Notes: generated by a model not told the origin, from the letters alone. A DNA stretch of 64,000 nt from Tetrapyrgos nigripes (GCA_013368315.1 JAACJM010000050.1:310001-374000), one strand, 5' to 3'; positions 45,760 through 58,461 are shown, numbered from the stretch's first letter. Translations and numbers: made by a program.

Positions 45760-46743
45760 TTACCAGTCACCACCGTCACCACCGTCAAAGTCGCCATCTT
45801 GGCCGTCTTGGTAACCTGCGTAATCAGAGGGTCAGCCTTATTGTACACGTCAGGAACTCCCAGAACAACGTACCGTCCGCATAAGCATCCCTCTGCTCAT
45901 CCTCTATATGATCCTCAATAGCACCTCCAATGAGAGCACCTCCAACCAATCCGGCACCACCTAGAGTACACACGTATTCTTAGCCCTAAAATCGGAGTGA
46001 AATACAATGGGTAGACGCACCAGCTAAAAGCATCGTTCCCATACCAGGACCCGACTTTTGAGGTGGTGCCTGCTGTACATAACCCCCTTGTTGTGGTGGA
46101 TACGGCTGTTGTCCACCATAACCGCCACCGCCGCCCCATCCTATATTTTAAAATAGACAGACCGTGAATACCAACAATCCTGGTACAACGAAGAAAAGAT
46201 GGGCACCTTGCTGACCGTAGCCACCTTGGTTGTAATATCCACCTTGCTGTGGAGGAGGTGAACCATATCCACCGTAGCCCTGCTGTGGAGGATATCCATA
46301 TCCTCCTTGTTGAGGTGAATGATGACCGCCAAATCCGAATGCACGGCTATCAGGAGGAGGTCCGGGGGAAGATCCAGCTGGAGGTCCAGCTGGAGGTCCA
46401 TATTGGTTAGGTAGAGGACTTCCAGGCGGTCCGAGAGGATGAACCCAAGTCGTATGAGGAGGGTTCGCGACGGTGTTTACGTAGAACCTGGACGTATTAA
46501 ACTGTGGTGAGTTAAACCGTATATGCCTCAACAGCATATGCCTGCTACACACCAAGCCCTGTAGCTGATAATTTCGAAAAGGTGTCGCGGATACCGTCAA
46601 TATACATCTTGGCAATACACGACTGATAGCATTGCAACTCACTTGGGGTCATACTGTGAAATCCAGCCAGGAGGAAGCTGCCTAGTATCTGGGTTGGTAG
46701 GATTGGGAGGAGGTGGGGAACTGTAACTTGGAGGTTGGGACAT
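45760..46743 (-). CDS. WW-domain protein with glycine-zipper and acidic tail
   Basis: Five exons, 46743-46643, 46487-46207, 46140-46021, 45960-45874 and 45815-45760, total 645 nt and encode 214 residues in one frame. A WW domain spans residues about 24-55 (LPPGWISQYDP, then FYVNTVANPPHTTWVHPLG), its start and end separated by intron 1. WW domains bind proline-rich peptides. The middle is Gly/Tyr/Gln/Pro-rich (PPQQGGYVQQ). A glycine-zipper-like segment (GGAGLVGGALIGGAIEDHIEDE) then leads to an acidic end (GQDGDFDGGDGGDW). This arrangement is common in basidiomycete WW proteins; the cellular role is not known to me. Confidence 0.8.
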
Positions 46744-47263
46744 GGACGCAGATAGAGAACTTTCCAAGACTTCTGATTTTATAAGCCCCGGACAATCGAT
46801 TGCACTGCATCCGGCCACTCCGTTTCCTTTCTTCTGAGTTACTCTATGGCTGCGCAGCGAAAGCCGTTTCTGGCTCTTTAACAGCAGTCATTGCAGTGCT
46901 GCTCACTCATCAACACGTCAGCCTGAGCCGAGGCAAAAAGAGAGCAAGCTTGAGGAAGCCGACGGAAAGGCTCGTAAGATACTTTTAGATAGATCACCTG
47001 TCCTCCAATCTCACAATTAACGTTACGCAAAAAGATAATTCAGATTCATCAGTGGATTATAAAGACTATAGAATGCAATCGTTCTTGAATGTGAATGTGT
47101 ACATGAAATGACTTGTGTATGAATGCAGAGGAATGATACGATAGAACCGCGTACGGTACCCAATAAACCAACCAACCAACCCAACGTAACCGGGAGCTAA
47201 GAATCTGAATCTCCTCCCTCCTCTCCTCCAACTCATCATCGATCCTGTCCGCTACAAAGCACA
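46744..47263. other. Intergenic between tandem minus-strand genes
   Basis: 520 bp holding the WW gene promoter and the PNUTS-like gene 3' flank. Nothing further is seen. Confidence 0.5.
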
Positions 47264-50200
47264 TCATGAGATGAGCTCATGCGCAAAGTCGCATTGGTCG
47301 CCATATTTGCATCTGTACATGTAATCAGTCACTCTTTCACTTCAAAACATATTTCAAAACTCGCTCGCCTTCCAGATTGAAAGAATGTGCAAGGTTTTCG
47401 TCTACTATGTTTATACCCATCAGACCCACCTCCCCGGCCCCTACCACGGCCACGGCCACGTCCCCGGAAACCACCGTCCGACCAGCGATCATTCCGATTA
47501 TCTTCTCCATCATGATATCCATATTCGGAATGATACGGCCTCTGATTCGCCGACCAATCGGAGCCCGACCCCGAAGTTCCGTATCCACCACTTCCACCTC
47601 CGGGTCCACCTTGCCCTGTCTGTGGAGGCATTCCAAGTTGTTGAAGAAGCATCTGAATCGTTTCGGGAGGAAGCGCTTGCATGGCTGCGAGAGGATCTAT
47701 ATTATCACCACCCTGAGCGGCACCACCTATACCATTTTGATGTCCTTCCATCGATGATATACCAGGCATACCAGACATCCCCCCGAATCCGGCCGGTCCA
47801 CCGGAACTACCGTCGTGCCCCATAGAGCCTACTGTGTTTGACAATTGTGCGATGAGGTTCATGACTGAAGGTGGCTGATCACCACCCATGTCCATACCGA
47901 CCATACCGACCATACCCATGTTCATACCACCAAACTCCATTCCACCTTGTGGCTCATTACCCCAGAACAAAACGTCAACATCAGGACAGTCGTCATCGCG
48001 ACGGCGTCCTTGTCTACTTCCTCTTCCGGTATCACACTCGTCGCTTCACCAGGTGTATCTGGAATATGCGCCGGTGTCATGTATAGAGCGCCCAGCGCAG
48101 TTTCTTCTCGTTTGGCTTGGACTTCTTTTCTCTAAACTTTGTTCACCGCGTGGTTTGGCTTCAAGGTCTGACGGTATCTCGATCACTGCAGTGTTTGTGA
48201 AATGAAATGCAAGGTCCGTGAAGATTTAAGTGAAACAAGCGAGCATAGGAATAGCAGAAGCAAGCAGGACAATGTGATTTGTTAGAGTTCAGATTGACAG
48301 CAAGAGTGAAGAAGATTCGCTCACGGATAGGTTCCGACCAATCTACAGTCTCCTCAAACAGATGTGCATGCAGAGCTGCACCCTCTCCTCGATCCAAGTC
48401 TCTCAGACTATGTGACATATGCAAGCCCTGTTACAAAAAAAGGAACAGCGAAAGAAAAGACGACATTGAGTACGCCCAGAAAAAAGCAGCCATAAGAAAG
48501 ATGAAGGAAACAAAAAGAACCCATCAACTTCGATTCAACAAAAGGAAATAAAAAGAAAAATCTGCTAACATCCATAGGATCATCATCATCATAAACAGCC
48601 CTCTCAATCATCTTTATCGACACGAGGCTGCCATCGGGAGCCCAGGTGACCGACTTCTTCTTCTTTCCCAATTTCACGGGTGTTCCACCGAGTTGAGGTG
48701 GAGTGCCCGTATTCGCGTTCGTAGTCGTATTCGGAGGCGTCGAAGCTCCTCCCGCACCTCCTCCAGGACCAGCAGCAGAAGACAACGGCGAATCCCGTCT
48801 CGATTTGGCCATACTTTTCAGTGCCTCCTGGAACGGATCGATGGACGACGGTTGGGCGACATTGGCATCGAGCTCCTTCTTCACCGGTACAGGTGCTTTT
48901 TTGAAGCTGGGTAACTTGGGCTTGGGTTTTTGGTGCCGAGAAGAAGGAGGAATCGGATTTCGCTGCCGGTGGAGCTTTGGTAGTTGCGCCCGCTCCTGCA
49001 CCCGTACCCGTCGTCGAAGAAGTCGTGGTCGTCCCAGACTCTTTCTTGATCGCTATAGGCTTCGAAGACGACGCGCTTCCCAATGCAGGCTTCTTGTTCG
49101 GTACAGCACTTTTCGACGAAGGCATAGGCTCAAGCTTGCGTTTCTTCAGTTTCGAATCTGATTTATTCCAAAGACAAGGAATTATTAAAAAAAGGTTTTA
49201 TTCAAACGGATGGACTGACATGACCCACCCTCTGTATTGTTGCCATTTGGTGTTTTTGACGCCCCTTCTACGATCTGACGCCATCTTCGTTCGATATTTG
49301 AAGCCATATCCTTGACCGCTAAAGATTTTCACCAAACCAAACCAATGTAAGGTAAGGGAAAGGACAAGGACGAAACAGGAGGTGTTCGGTTAGATATTAT
49401 TGTATTTAACATTTTTAGATTTTTCACTCAAATAAAAGGGATTTGGAGCGTATTGTAAACAGGAGAAGAAGTGAGCGCAGACAAGACACGGAAAGTGACA
49501 AAGAGCGCGCAAAGGAAAGAAGAGTAGCACCCAGTTGAAGCACGAAAGGTGTTTTACTTTCAGTTTTGGCCTGTGTGAAGAGTGTCCAGCTGCCTTTTCG
49601 GCCTTGATAGGCACATATGCTCACGGCGTGTAAACGGCTCACCAAGTAGACATGACGAAGGAGTGAATAGAGAAGGAAACCCAACTCACCAGGTGACGAA
49701 GGTTCCTTGACAAGCTTGACCACGAGCTTGCCGAGCTTGGAAGCCTTGAGGGACTCGACGGTGAGGGGTAATCGATCTATGATCTGTAATTTTAAGGTAT
49801 GAGTTTCAGAGGGTCTATAAAAGACGAGGACTGTCCACACGACATGGGCCAATCACAAGTGCAGTTGTAACACGGCGAGAGAATACTCACATGTAACAAA
49901 GGCATAATAGTGTCTTGCAAAGGACCTTCTCCCTTGGCAGCGTAAGCTGCCCTCAACCACTCGCGAGTAATATCCAGCGCAGCGGTATTCTCGCCCCACG
50001 CCCGAAAATAATGATTCCCAGCACCATCTCGAATTTTTGTAAGAATTTCCAGCCGTATTGACGGATCAACTTCCAATACACCAAAATCCTCGATCCGTTG
50101 GACGAGATTGTTTACAGCCCCGGCACCCGTGAAGCTAGAGGATTGTAATAATGGCTTGACGGATGTATGAAATTGGGCTTTACGCTGCTCGGGCGTAATC

Positions 50201-51176
50201 CCAGAGGGCGTTGTTACGGTGGAGCCAGAAGAGGCGGTTGTAGGGGTGGATGAAGAAGACGATGAGGATGCGGCCTGTTGAATTTGCTGGGGTGGCGAAT
50301 GGGATGGATTGTAAAATGACGAGGGTGTGCTGATGAGAGAAGTGGCATGAAGAGCTTGCGGTGACAGGGTGCCTTGACCTTGGGAAGAAGAATGCTGTTG
50401 CTGTTGCTGGAGATAGGACATGTACGACGGTGGTATGGTAAGACTGGGGTGGTACATCGTAGAGCTTGCTGAGTAAGGAAATTGCTGCGAATTCGATTGC
50501 TGTTGCTGCTGCTGTGGTGGTGGAGAAGATTGCAAAGAATGTGGAAACGAGTGTTGGGACCCAGTCACACTGAGTGAGGTCAAAGCGGGACTGAGACATG
50601 AACAATGGTTCAGACAATGATTCCAAAAGAGCATTGGCAAAGACGTACTCTATGACCAAGGGTGGGTTTGAGGAAGTTGATTGCTGCGACTGTCCCTGTT
50701 GCTGGGACTGCTGCAGCGTTTGTTGGGAAGACGACGAGGTGGAAGCATGACCGGTTGTAGCGCCATTCAGGGAAGAATACGAAGACAGTGGCACGGTCGA
50801 AGATGACCACGAAGAGCCGTATGGCATGCTGTTGTAAGGAGCTGGACATAGTAGTTGGTGTTTGAGGAGGAAGTGAAAGGGCTGAAGAAAGAGGACGGAG
50901 AGTTTGACGTTGGCGATGCCGCTGCAACGACTGTCAATGAAATGTTCGCAAGTCAAGAGAAGGCTGCTCACCACCAAGGTCGCCAAGGAGCTCGCTCAAG
51001 TCGAGAGGAGGAGCAGAGGAGGATGACGGGGGCTGTGTCGAGGCGGTTGACGAGCGGTCTTTTGCCCAGTCATCGAGGGACGAGGATGGTCTGGATTGCT
51101 GCTGGGGTGGAGAATGCGAATCTGAGAGCAGCGGGGTGGACTGGTGGGACATCCAATTGTAAAAATTAGGGTCCAT
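47264..51176 (-). CDS. PNUTS (PPP1R10)-like protein phosphatase 1 regulator
   Basis: Nine exons: 51176-50972, 50841-50649, 50590-49891, 49783-49690, 49318-49229, 49157-48570, 48427-48325, 48185-47369, 47312-47264. Domain order matches PNUTS: Ser/Gln-rich start; TFIIS N-terminal (LW) domain (VKPLLQSSSF to VVKLVKEPSSP); RVxF-type PP1-docking motif KKKSVTWAPDGSL; SLRDLDRGEGA; Met/Gly-rich region; RGRGRGRGRG; and a C-terminal CCCH zinc finger (CX7CX5CX3H) split by the last intron. PNUTS-PP1 dephosphorylates RNA polymerase II/Spt5 at termination. The frame needs three single-base corrections: an extra A in 48927-48931 (T5 on this strand), an extra A in GAGAAAAGAAG near 48135, and a missing base near 47985. 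After that the length is 945 residues. The last intron is GC-AG. Confidence 0.8.
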
Positions 51177-51461
51177 CGCGACTTTTTTTTACAGTAATTT
51201 TGTGTATCCTCAACAGCGTAACGACCAACTATAACGACGACGACGCTGGTGAACAACGAGAACACCTGTCTCAGCCTTCTGCACACTGATTTGGACGTCG
51301 TCGGCAGTGAAGGTTGTCGTTTGTTATAGAAGCGTTGGCCCTGCCGCCAGCGCTTGTTTATCTGTCCCTTCACTTGAAACTCCGAACTGTAACAACAGTC
51401 AACAAGAATTTGTTTACAAAGAAGCAAAGAAGTCTCAGTTCTTGTTGATTTTCCCTTCACC
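51177..51461. promoter_or_regulatory. Divergent PNUTS-like / HMG-box promoter
   Basis: 285 bp between the two head-to-head starts. A T8 tract at 51183-51190 lies just before the PNUTS-like ATG. I see no further motif I can name. Confidence 0.45.
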
Positions 51462-52434
51462 ATGTCAATACGGTTGAATACCATCATGCTCAGGTTTGTT
51501 TGATTCTTTATTCTTTATTCCTCTATACCCGCTAACATCGCTACAGTACATCGAAAGCATCCAAGCAGTCTCACAGAGCATGAAAGCTGCTGCCAAAATG
51601 GCCGACGCCTATCTAAACGCTGTCCAGAATGCGTCTGGTTCCAATTCGCTGGTCAACGGCATCTCTGACGACTCCGACGTCCCTACCAACAACATCAAGA
51701 AGCCCAGAAAATCCAAAGCTACAGTCGCAGACGAAGAGCCAGTCGAGACCGGTAAACGGAAACGCGAAAAGAAACCAAAGGATCCGAACGCGCCGAAACG
51801 TCCTGCGTCTTCCTTCATCCTATATCAAAAACGAAGTTCGTAAAGAGCTGAAGGACAGACACCCCGAGATCTCTACCGCGGATCTCAGGAAAGTCATAGC
51901 AGAGCAATGGGCCAAGATGACTGCGGAGGAGAAGGAGGTGTGTTTGTTCATCGTCTGTTCATCGACGCGTCCTTGACGCGTTTGCCGTTCTAGCCCTACA
52001 CCAAGCAAGCCAGCGATGCAAAACAGACCTACTCGGATGCCAAGGCTGCTTATGATGCACGATCGCCAGACGAGGTCGCTGCTGCAAACGCTGCCGTCGC
52101 CGACGCTGCTGCTGTGAGTTCGCTGAGATTTCATTTACTTGATGTTTCATTAATTGTTTATATAGTCCAAGAAGCCTCGCCAGTCTAAACCAAAAGCCGA
52201 TAAGCCTGAACAGAAGCCTGTCTCCATTAAAAAAGCCTGTCCAGTCCCCTCCATCCGCGTCTGAGGAGGAGTCAGACGAAGAATTCGATGATGAGAAGAA
52301 ATCGTCAGACGAAGATGAGGAAGAAGACGAAGAAGAAGAAGAAGCTCCCCCGCCCAAAAAAAGCTAAAAACTCCTCTTCCAAAGAGAAGGAGAAGGAGAG
52401 AGAGAAGGAAAAGAAGAAGAAGAATCGTCCATAG
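51462..52434 (+). CDS. HMG-box protein
   Basis: Exons about 51547-51937, 51994-52113 and 52166-52434, with a likely leader exon ending at 51493. The first safe ATG in frame is 51580; ATG 51462 does not join in frame. A basic stretch KRKREKKPKDPNAPKRPAS leads into a single HMG box (SSFILYQ, then VRKELKDRHPEISTADLRKV, EQWAKMTAEEKE), then an Ala-rich part, KKPRQSKPK and an acidic/lysine tail (SDEDEEEDEEEEE). HMG-box proteins bend DNA and assist chromatin remodelling. Three single-base breaks occur, each one A too many: in TATCAAAAACG (about 51827), ATTAAAAAAGCC (about 52228) and CCCAAAAAAAGC (about 52358). They add up to three bases, so sequence error is plausible. Confidence 0.8.
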
Positions 52435-54690
52435 TCTGCTTGTGACGAAAACATCCGACCATTCGCCTGACTCGTTCCTCCTTTCCTTTCCTTTCCTCTT
52501 TCCTCTTTCCTTTCTACTCGCTCCCACCATTCACACGTCTCAACACTACCCTTAATCACAGTGTCAACTGACACTTCCGTACCCTCGCATTACACTTCAT
52601 TCAGTCTAATTATCTTGTTATTTATCATTCTTGTTATTTGTTGTGAGGTTGCCATTCCCTGTGTTGTTTCCTCGTCTCCTTTGATCAAGTGGTTCCTTTG
52701 TTTCTTTTACCCTTGTTGGCATGGTCATAACTATAACCCATTCATGTCGTCGCGATGCTCCGGGAGCCATTGTCGGGTTTCCTTTGATGTTGTGCAACTC
52801 ATGACCCCCGGCCCGCCTTGCCTGACCTAATCGTTCCATTCATCCATCTGTTTTTCCTCCATTGTCAGTCTCTTGCCCGTTTTCATGTCTATTTCTGTTT
52901 GTCCGTCGTTTCTCTGTCTAATCGTCTATCTGTCTGTCTGTCTGTCTGTCTGTCTATCAATGGGATGGGGTGGACCACATTCTTTCTGCTTTCCGACTTG
53001 AATGTACTTAACTTGAACTTAATCCTTCCGCATATACATACGCAGTTGTTTTCGCATACGGTACATACCATCGGTTTAGCTTTTACCTTACCTTACTTTC
53101 AGCTCATGCTTGAATGTACATAGTTGGTCCTCAGGTTTTACTTTTCCTCCCGTTCTTCACGTATGGTGTTACTACCATACTTATTCTCTGACCTGACTTT
53201 TTACTCTGACTCTTTAACTCTCCTCGGGCTCTTTACTCTTCACCCGTTGACCATGTACATGTTCTAGTGTATGTGTATCTCTACTGTAACGTCTTTCACT
53301 CTTTCCTGGGTTTCTATACTTTTGGAACTTGGAACACGTACTAGAGTATGTAGTACAGAAAAAAAATGACTTGAGGCTCTTTTCCTATTTGGGAAACCTC
53401 AGTGCAGCTAGCTGAGAGCTCCAAGGCCAAGAGACTAAGCCTTTTTGAGTTCGCATTGTCATTCGCAAATGTTGACGCCGCCGGACGGCCACACGGGAAT
53501 TCGAGGCACAGCCACTGGGTCCGGAGCAGTTATGTACAAATTATGTAACTGTTTGTTCGACTCCGAGAGTTACTATCTAACCGAGCAGGGTCGACCTCCT
53601 CCGGCTCTCCTGTGGCGACCACATGTACACCTGAAGCTAGAGCCTATCGAGTCCGAAGGCCAGACTTTTCACAGTTGGGCCAGCCTGATGTAGACCACTC
53701 AGTGGCCGCGCGCCTTCAGAATTGAGGAGTCATTATGTATGAACTAGATTCATTCTAATGTCTGGCTGGACTCCCCACCGGCCCCCAGGACCCTTACTTC
53801 TATAGATAATCGGACGAGGAGGAAACGCACCGACCATGCACTTGCCACTGTGGTGATCGAGGATCCAGACAAGGACGCAGTCAGCTTTTGATATTCTTGG
53901 CATTACAGCTCCACGTTGAGCTACTACTCCTTACTCGTAACACTTTGGTAGCCTTTCGGTGCGGTGTAATTCAATCAAACAGTCAGGTTTCCACAACACT
54001 CCGAGTCAATGGTAGAGCAGCTCAACGCAGCCATTACAGTGAGTACTCAAAACTATGCTCAAGATCATCTGATCAAGAGTCAATACGTATAAGGCGTTCG
54101 GACCGAAAAAAAGACTGATATCTCAGCGCTGCAGCAGCTTTCACTCCGACTCCCTTCCTCGGAGCGCGGGTTTAAGCTATGAAGGTGCTGTTCGACTCTG
54201 TGAAGTTGAGATTGAGAATGGGTACAAGTACATAGCGAATTTGTATATAAATAATTCACAGCCAAAAAAAAAAAAAAACGTCTTGAGCTCCAGCAGAAAA
54301 AAAAAAACAGGTAGAATATGATGGATGATCCAAAAAATCACACTGAGGTCTGAAAAGAACGGGAAAAAAAAGGAGAATGTAATGTACTAAGTTACAATCT
54401 ATGCTGGAAGATATCGATTAACGGGATTGAGAGCAAGATATACAGGAGGAGAACAGGAACAGGAACAAGGAGGAAGAAAACACAGGGGCAAGGCAGGCAG
54501 TCAGATGGTGAGAGATAGACAACAGAAAGAAAGCACATGGGATAGGATCATCGAGGATGAGTATAACTACGGTTAACGGACGAAATCCAGGGCAGGCCAC
54601 AAAGCCACAAAGTAAAAGGTTAAAGTAAAAATCAGGGTTAGGTCAGGATAAGGGGTTAGGGTACGGTACAGGGCTCGAAAAAAAAAATAA
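52435..54690. other. Large intergenic region
   Basis: About 2.25 kb without a supported gene. It contains a pyrimidine-rich 3' flank of the HMG gene, a TGTC microsatellite at 52931-52955, A-rich runs at about 54263-54308, and two GGGTTAGG-type words near 54637-54661. The short frame 53445-53693 has no domain. Confidence 0.5.
52931..52955. repeat. (TGTC)n microsatellite
   Basis: Six perfect TGTC units plus one base at the 3' flank of the HMG-box gene. Confidence 0.9.
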
Positions 54691-57600
54691 TCATGCATTA
54701 GTCCTTCCACGTTTCCGCGTCCGTTTTGCAGATGGCTGAGAATCTGCATTAGCCTGCGCAGGTGATTCTGGTACTTGTTTCCGCTTCAGCGGAGCATGAG
54801 CCAACGCTGGAGTATTCGTCGTACTCGACGAACCAGGCGTTGAGGCAGACACTGATCCAGAATTTGGATTAGCATTTGGATTCCCGTTTGGATTGGCATT
54901 CGGGTTTGGTATACTCGCGTTCGCTGGATTGGGAGTGGTACTCGCGTTCGCATTCACAGGCGTCGTCGCCGTTGCCGCGCCTGGACCTGCACTGGGGCCG
55001 GGCCCACCTGGTGGTGGTTGTTGCCCTTGACCAGGAATAGTTTTATGCCCCTTTCGTGGCGAACTATTCGCCGATGCAGGCGCGTTTTGTGGAGAGCTCA
55101 TTGAAGAGGTCATCGTTGAGGGTGTTGCACCTGTAGCAGTTTGGGACGGTGCGGAATTGGGGTTGGGGTTGGTGACGGAGTAAGGAGCGCTGGTGTATAG
55201 AGAAATGGCATTCGGAGGGTAAGAAGCCATGTTGCCAAATGCTGGATACCCAGGTGGATAAGCACCGTTGTTATGCAGAATGGATTGTTGAAGTGATGCT
55301 GGTATTTGAAAGGGGAGCGAATCTCGTATTTTGTTGGTCAACTTGATTAGAGATTCTGTACACGCAATCCACGTCAGTGGTGCCAATCATCAAAAGACTC
55401 GGAAAGATGACACCTTTTGGACCCAGATTCATCTCACATGAATACCCTATCAAATCTTGCATCGACGCGACGCTTTCAGCCAACTAGCACAACATCCAGG
55501 AACGAAAAAAAAAAATCAGGGAAATTCTCATAAGACAATACCCAGCTTACCTCCAAACACCGCATCGTCGCTTGCGGTATCCCAAACGCATTAACTGGCT
55601 CTCCAGGAAAGAAACCCCTCTCAATCATCACCTTTGGTTCTTCCCACTTCTTCTCATCATCGTCCATTGGTTGGGGCATCATGTCACCTAAAAAGGGTAA
55701 CCCTCGAGGCGACTCCATGATTCTCTGACCAACGATGCTATCCAATGCAATATATTTATCATGCATAAGTGCATCGAATTGAAAATCCTCGAATTTGAGT
55801 AGGTAACTCCCTGCTGAGGTGTGGGTTGATCCGGTGGGGCCGGGAGGAGGAGGTGCTGTTAGTAAAACGTGAACGGTTAAGGGTCCACGTAGAGTGACGA
55901 TGTAACCGTTGTTATATCTGTATGTCCATATGGCCGAGACACATTCAACGACGGCGTGTCCATAAGCGAATAGTCGTTCACGAGCTCCATCAAGTGTTAG
56001 AGTCATGGATTTAACTCCAGACTGAGTCGTTGCCAGAAAAAACCGAGGGAGGATGGGAACACCAATTTCTGTTAAGAAGGTTTAGAAAAACACCGGCAAG
56101 CAGAGTATAATGGGAGATTGACCAAAAGGTTTCGCCTCATTCCGTTGGCTGTCCTTCCATAATGTAAACCGCATTACAGCCTTGGGCGTGAAGTATTCTC
56201 GAATTAAATCGTTCCACCATGACAGTTGGAATTTCTTCGGGTTACATGTCAGTATGTAATACGTAAAGGAAGAAGACTTGTGATAACGCACTTGTTTGCT
56301 CTCATTCGCTAGAATGCCACTAAACTGTAACAATCTTATGAGCCCTACTCCATGTCCAAGAGCTGGTGTGCTAGAAAAAAAATATTTAGATAGCCACCGG
56401 ATACACAAACGAACACAAAACTTACTTGGGTACGGCTCGCGGTATAGATACGGCGGATGTGGAAGGTATAGGTTGCGGTTGATGTTGTGGGTGTGGTTGG
56501 GACTGAGGTTGTTGATTCTGTGATGGATCAGAGGGTGGTGATGATGATGCAGTTGGGGAAGGTTCGGTACTAGAAGGTGGATGTTGATTGGGCGGCCTTG
56601 GGGCGATCGCTGGCGGATGAGACACACCACCTGATGATGGAGGTCTTACATTATTAGGACCCGTCTGTGGCGGAGGTATTCGCCCGGATTGATGAGGATT
56701 AGTGTTAGGAGGATGTGAGGGTAATTGTTGGGAAGGCCGCGGGGTTCGTGAAGGTCCAGCTGAGGAAGGAGGTCGCCCAGTCGGGTTCTGTTGGTTCTGT
56801 TGGTTCTGCGGTTGGGATGGGGGTCTGGGAGGGTAGATATTCATCATGTCTGATGAATGAGGGGATTGGTGGTGAGATTGTTGGGAAGAGGGTTGTGGAG
56901 GATGATTAGGTATGGAACCCGGACGCGATGTACCAAAAGGAGTTCCGAAGTTGGCGTCACCATTCTGCTGCATCGACTCGAACTGTTGAGCAGGCGTTGG
57001 CATGAAAGTAGGACGGTTTGGAGTCCCACTGGGCGTGTTTCCCATACTTCCTGACATAGACTGCGACATTTCATTCATGGAATTGGGTGGTGTGGAAGGG
57101 ATTACTGGGTAGGTATTATTAGCAGGCATTCGATTAGCTGCTGGAGGGTTTGACGGAGGAAATGAAGGATTCCCAAAGTTCATGAAATTGGAATTGTCGG
57201 GAGTCATACGCGTACGATTGATGGGAGGTTGTGAAGGTCCGGGTGCACCCATAGACATGCCAGGATTATGTGCTGGGGCATGAGGTCCTGGTCCTGGACG
57301 AGGTGAAGATGAATGGGGTGGTTGGTGACCCATGGACATGTTGTTTTGAAAGTTGTTTTGGTGTGGCATACCACCAGACATTCCAGACGAACCGTTTGGT
57401 GGTTGACCAAGACTGCCCATAATCGGCATCGTCCGCGATACATTCCCCATGTTACCACCCCCCATGTTACCACCCGCTGCAGGCCGACCTGCCATCGACA
57501 TCGCCATATCCGACTGCATGTGCCTCATTGTACCATGCCCAGGACCCTGTGGATGCTGAGGAGGACGCATCTGTGGCGGGATGCTGGCCGATGTAGTCAT

Positions 57601-58107
57601 GCCCATACCAATACCCATACCACCGTTGACGCCGGGAGGTATGCCGCCCACATGACCCATACCGTTCTGCGGTTGCGGTTGCGATACAGCCCGTCTCATT
57701 GGACCGGAACCACCTGGAGGCATCATGCCACTCGGAAAGTTCATGTTGTTCAACTGGTGATTATTTGGACTGCCCATGTGTGGATTGCCCTGCACGGAAC
57801 CGCCGGGTCCGTTCATGAGAGGAGGTCCACCTTGTCCTGGTCTCATTGGGATACGATGAGCACCTTGGGGCATCATAGAATTCGGCGGCATCGGATAACC
57901 TCTCCCGACCATGCCTGGATTTGTATTCGAGACGCCTCCTGGAAGCATGCCCATCGGGCCACCACCTGCATTGGGAGGAAGACCCATGGCTGATTGGGGG
58001 CCTGCCTGGGAGGTATTTTGCAAGAAAGAGGGACCATTTAGACCGAGGATTGGAGGCTGGTTCATGCCCGTTGGACGGAGGAGGTCGGCACGCGGTGTGA
58101 CGTTCAT
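54691..58107 (-). CDS. LIM-domain-binding (LDB/SEUSS/Adn-type) transcription co-regulator
   Basis: Six exons, 58107-56426, 56370-56292, 56234-56123, 56068-55551, 55483-55414 and 55355-54691, total 3126 nt and 1041 residues in a single frame. The first 560 residues are Pro/Met/Gln/Asn-rich. The conserved LIM-binding region (about 560-850) contains GHGVGLIRLLQFSGIL, FQLSWWNDLIREYFTPKAVM, FTLWKD, LPRFFLATTQSG and LLKFEDFQFDALMHDKYI. The tail is Ser/Asn/Pro-rich with terminal basic KRTRKRGRTNA. Relatives (ye Mfg1, fission yeast Adn2/Adn3, plant SEUSS, animal LDB1) bridge DNA-binding factors and control adhesion or filamentous growth. The intron at 56122-56069 uses an uncommon GTCAAT donor. Divergently paired with IMP3. 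Confidence 0.85.
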
Positions 58108-58461
58108 CTACTGGATGACAAAAGGACCGGTATCGCTGATGATTAAAAGAGAAAACCCAGGGAATTTGAGCGCATAAATTGCGGACGGGGACGACGCGAG
58201 CGACAAGAAGAAAGGATGCAGTGTCACCTGGAGGAGGACGAAAAAAGGACTGGAGAATCTGGGGTGATCGGATAGGAATATCGAGGGAAATTGTGGGCAA
58301 CGGTTGATAACAGCGAGGGGAAGGGGAGAGGACCCGAGGGAAGAGCCGAGCAGAACGTCGACGGCGACGAGCAGAGAAGGCTGGACGCCGTTGACTGAAC
58401 AGAACTGTGCGAATCCCTCACACACAAAAGCCAGTTCCCACGCTACTCCTTCATATCGGCC
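58108..58461. promoter_or_regulatory. Divergent LDB-like / IMP3 promoter
   Basis: 354 bp between head-to-head starts, GC-richer than average. No motif I can name with confidence. Confidence 0.45.

Noticed and set aside
54100..54270. Possible tRNA-like GTTCGA words
   Set aside because: No cloverleaf pairing could be drawn around them.
54637..54661. Telomere or subtelomere boundary
   Set aside because: Only isolated GGGTTAGG words; no tandem array.
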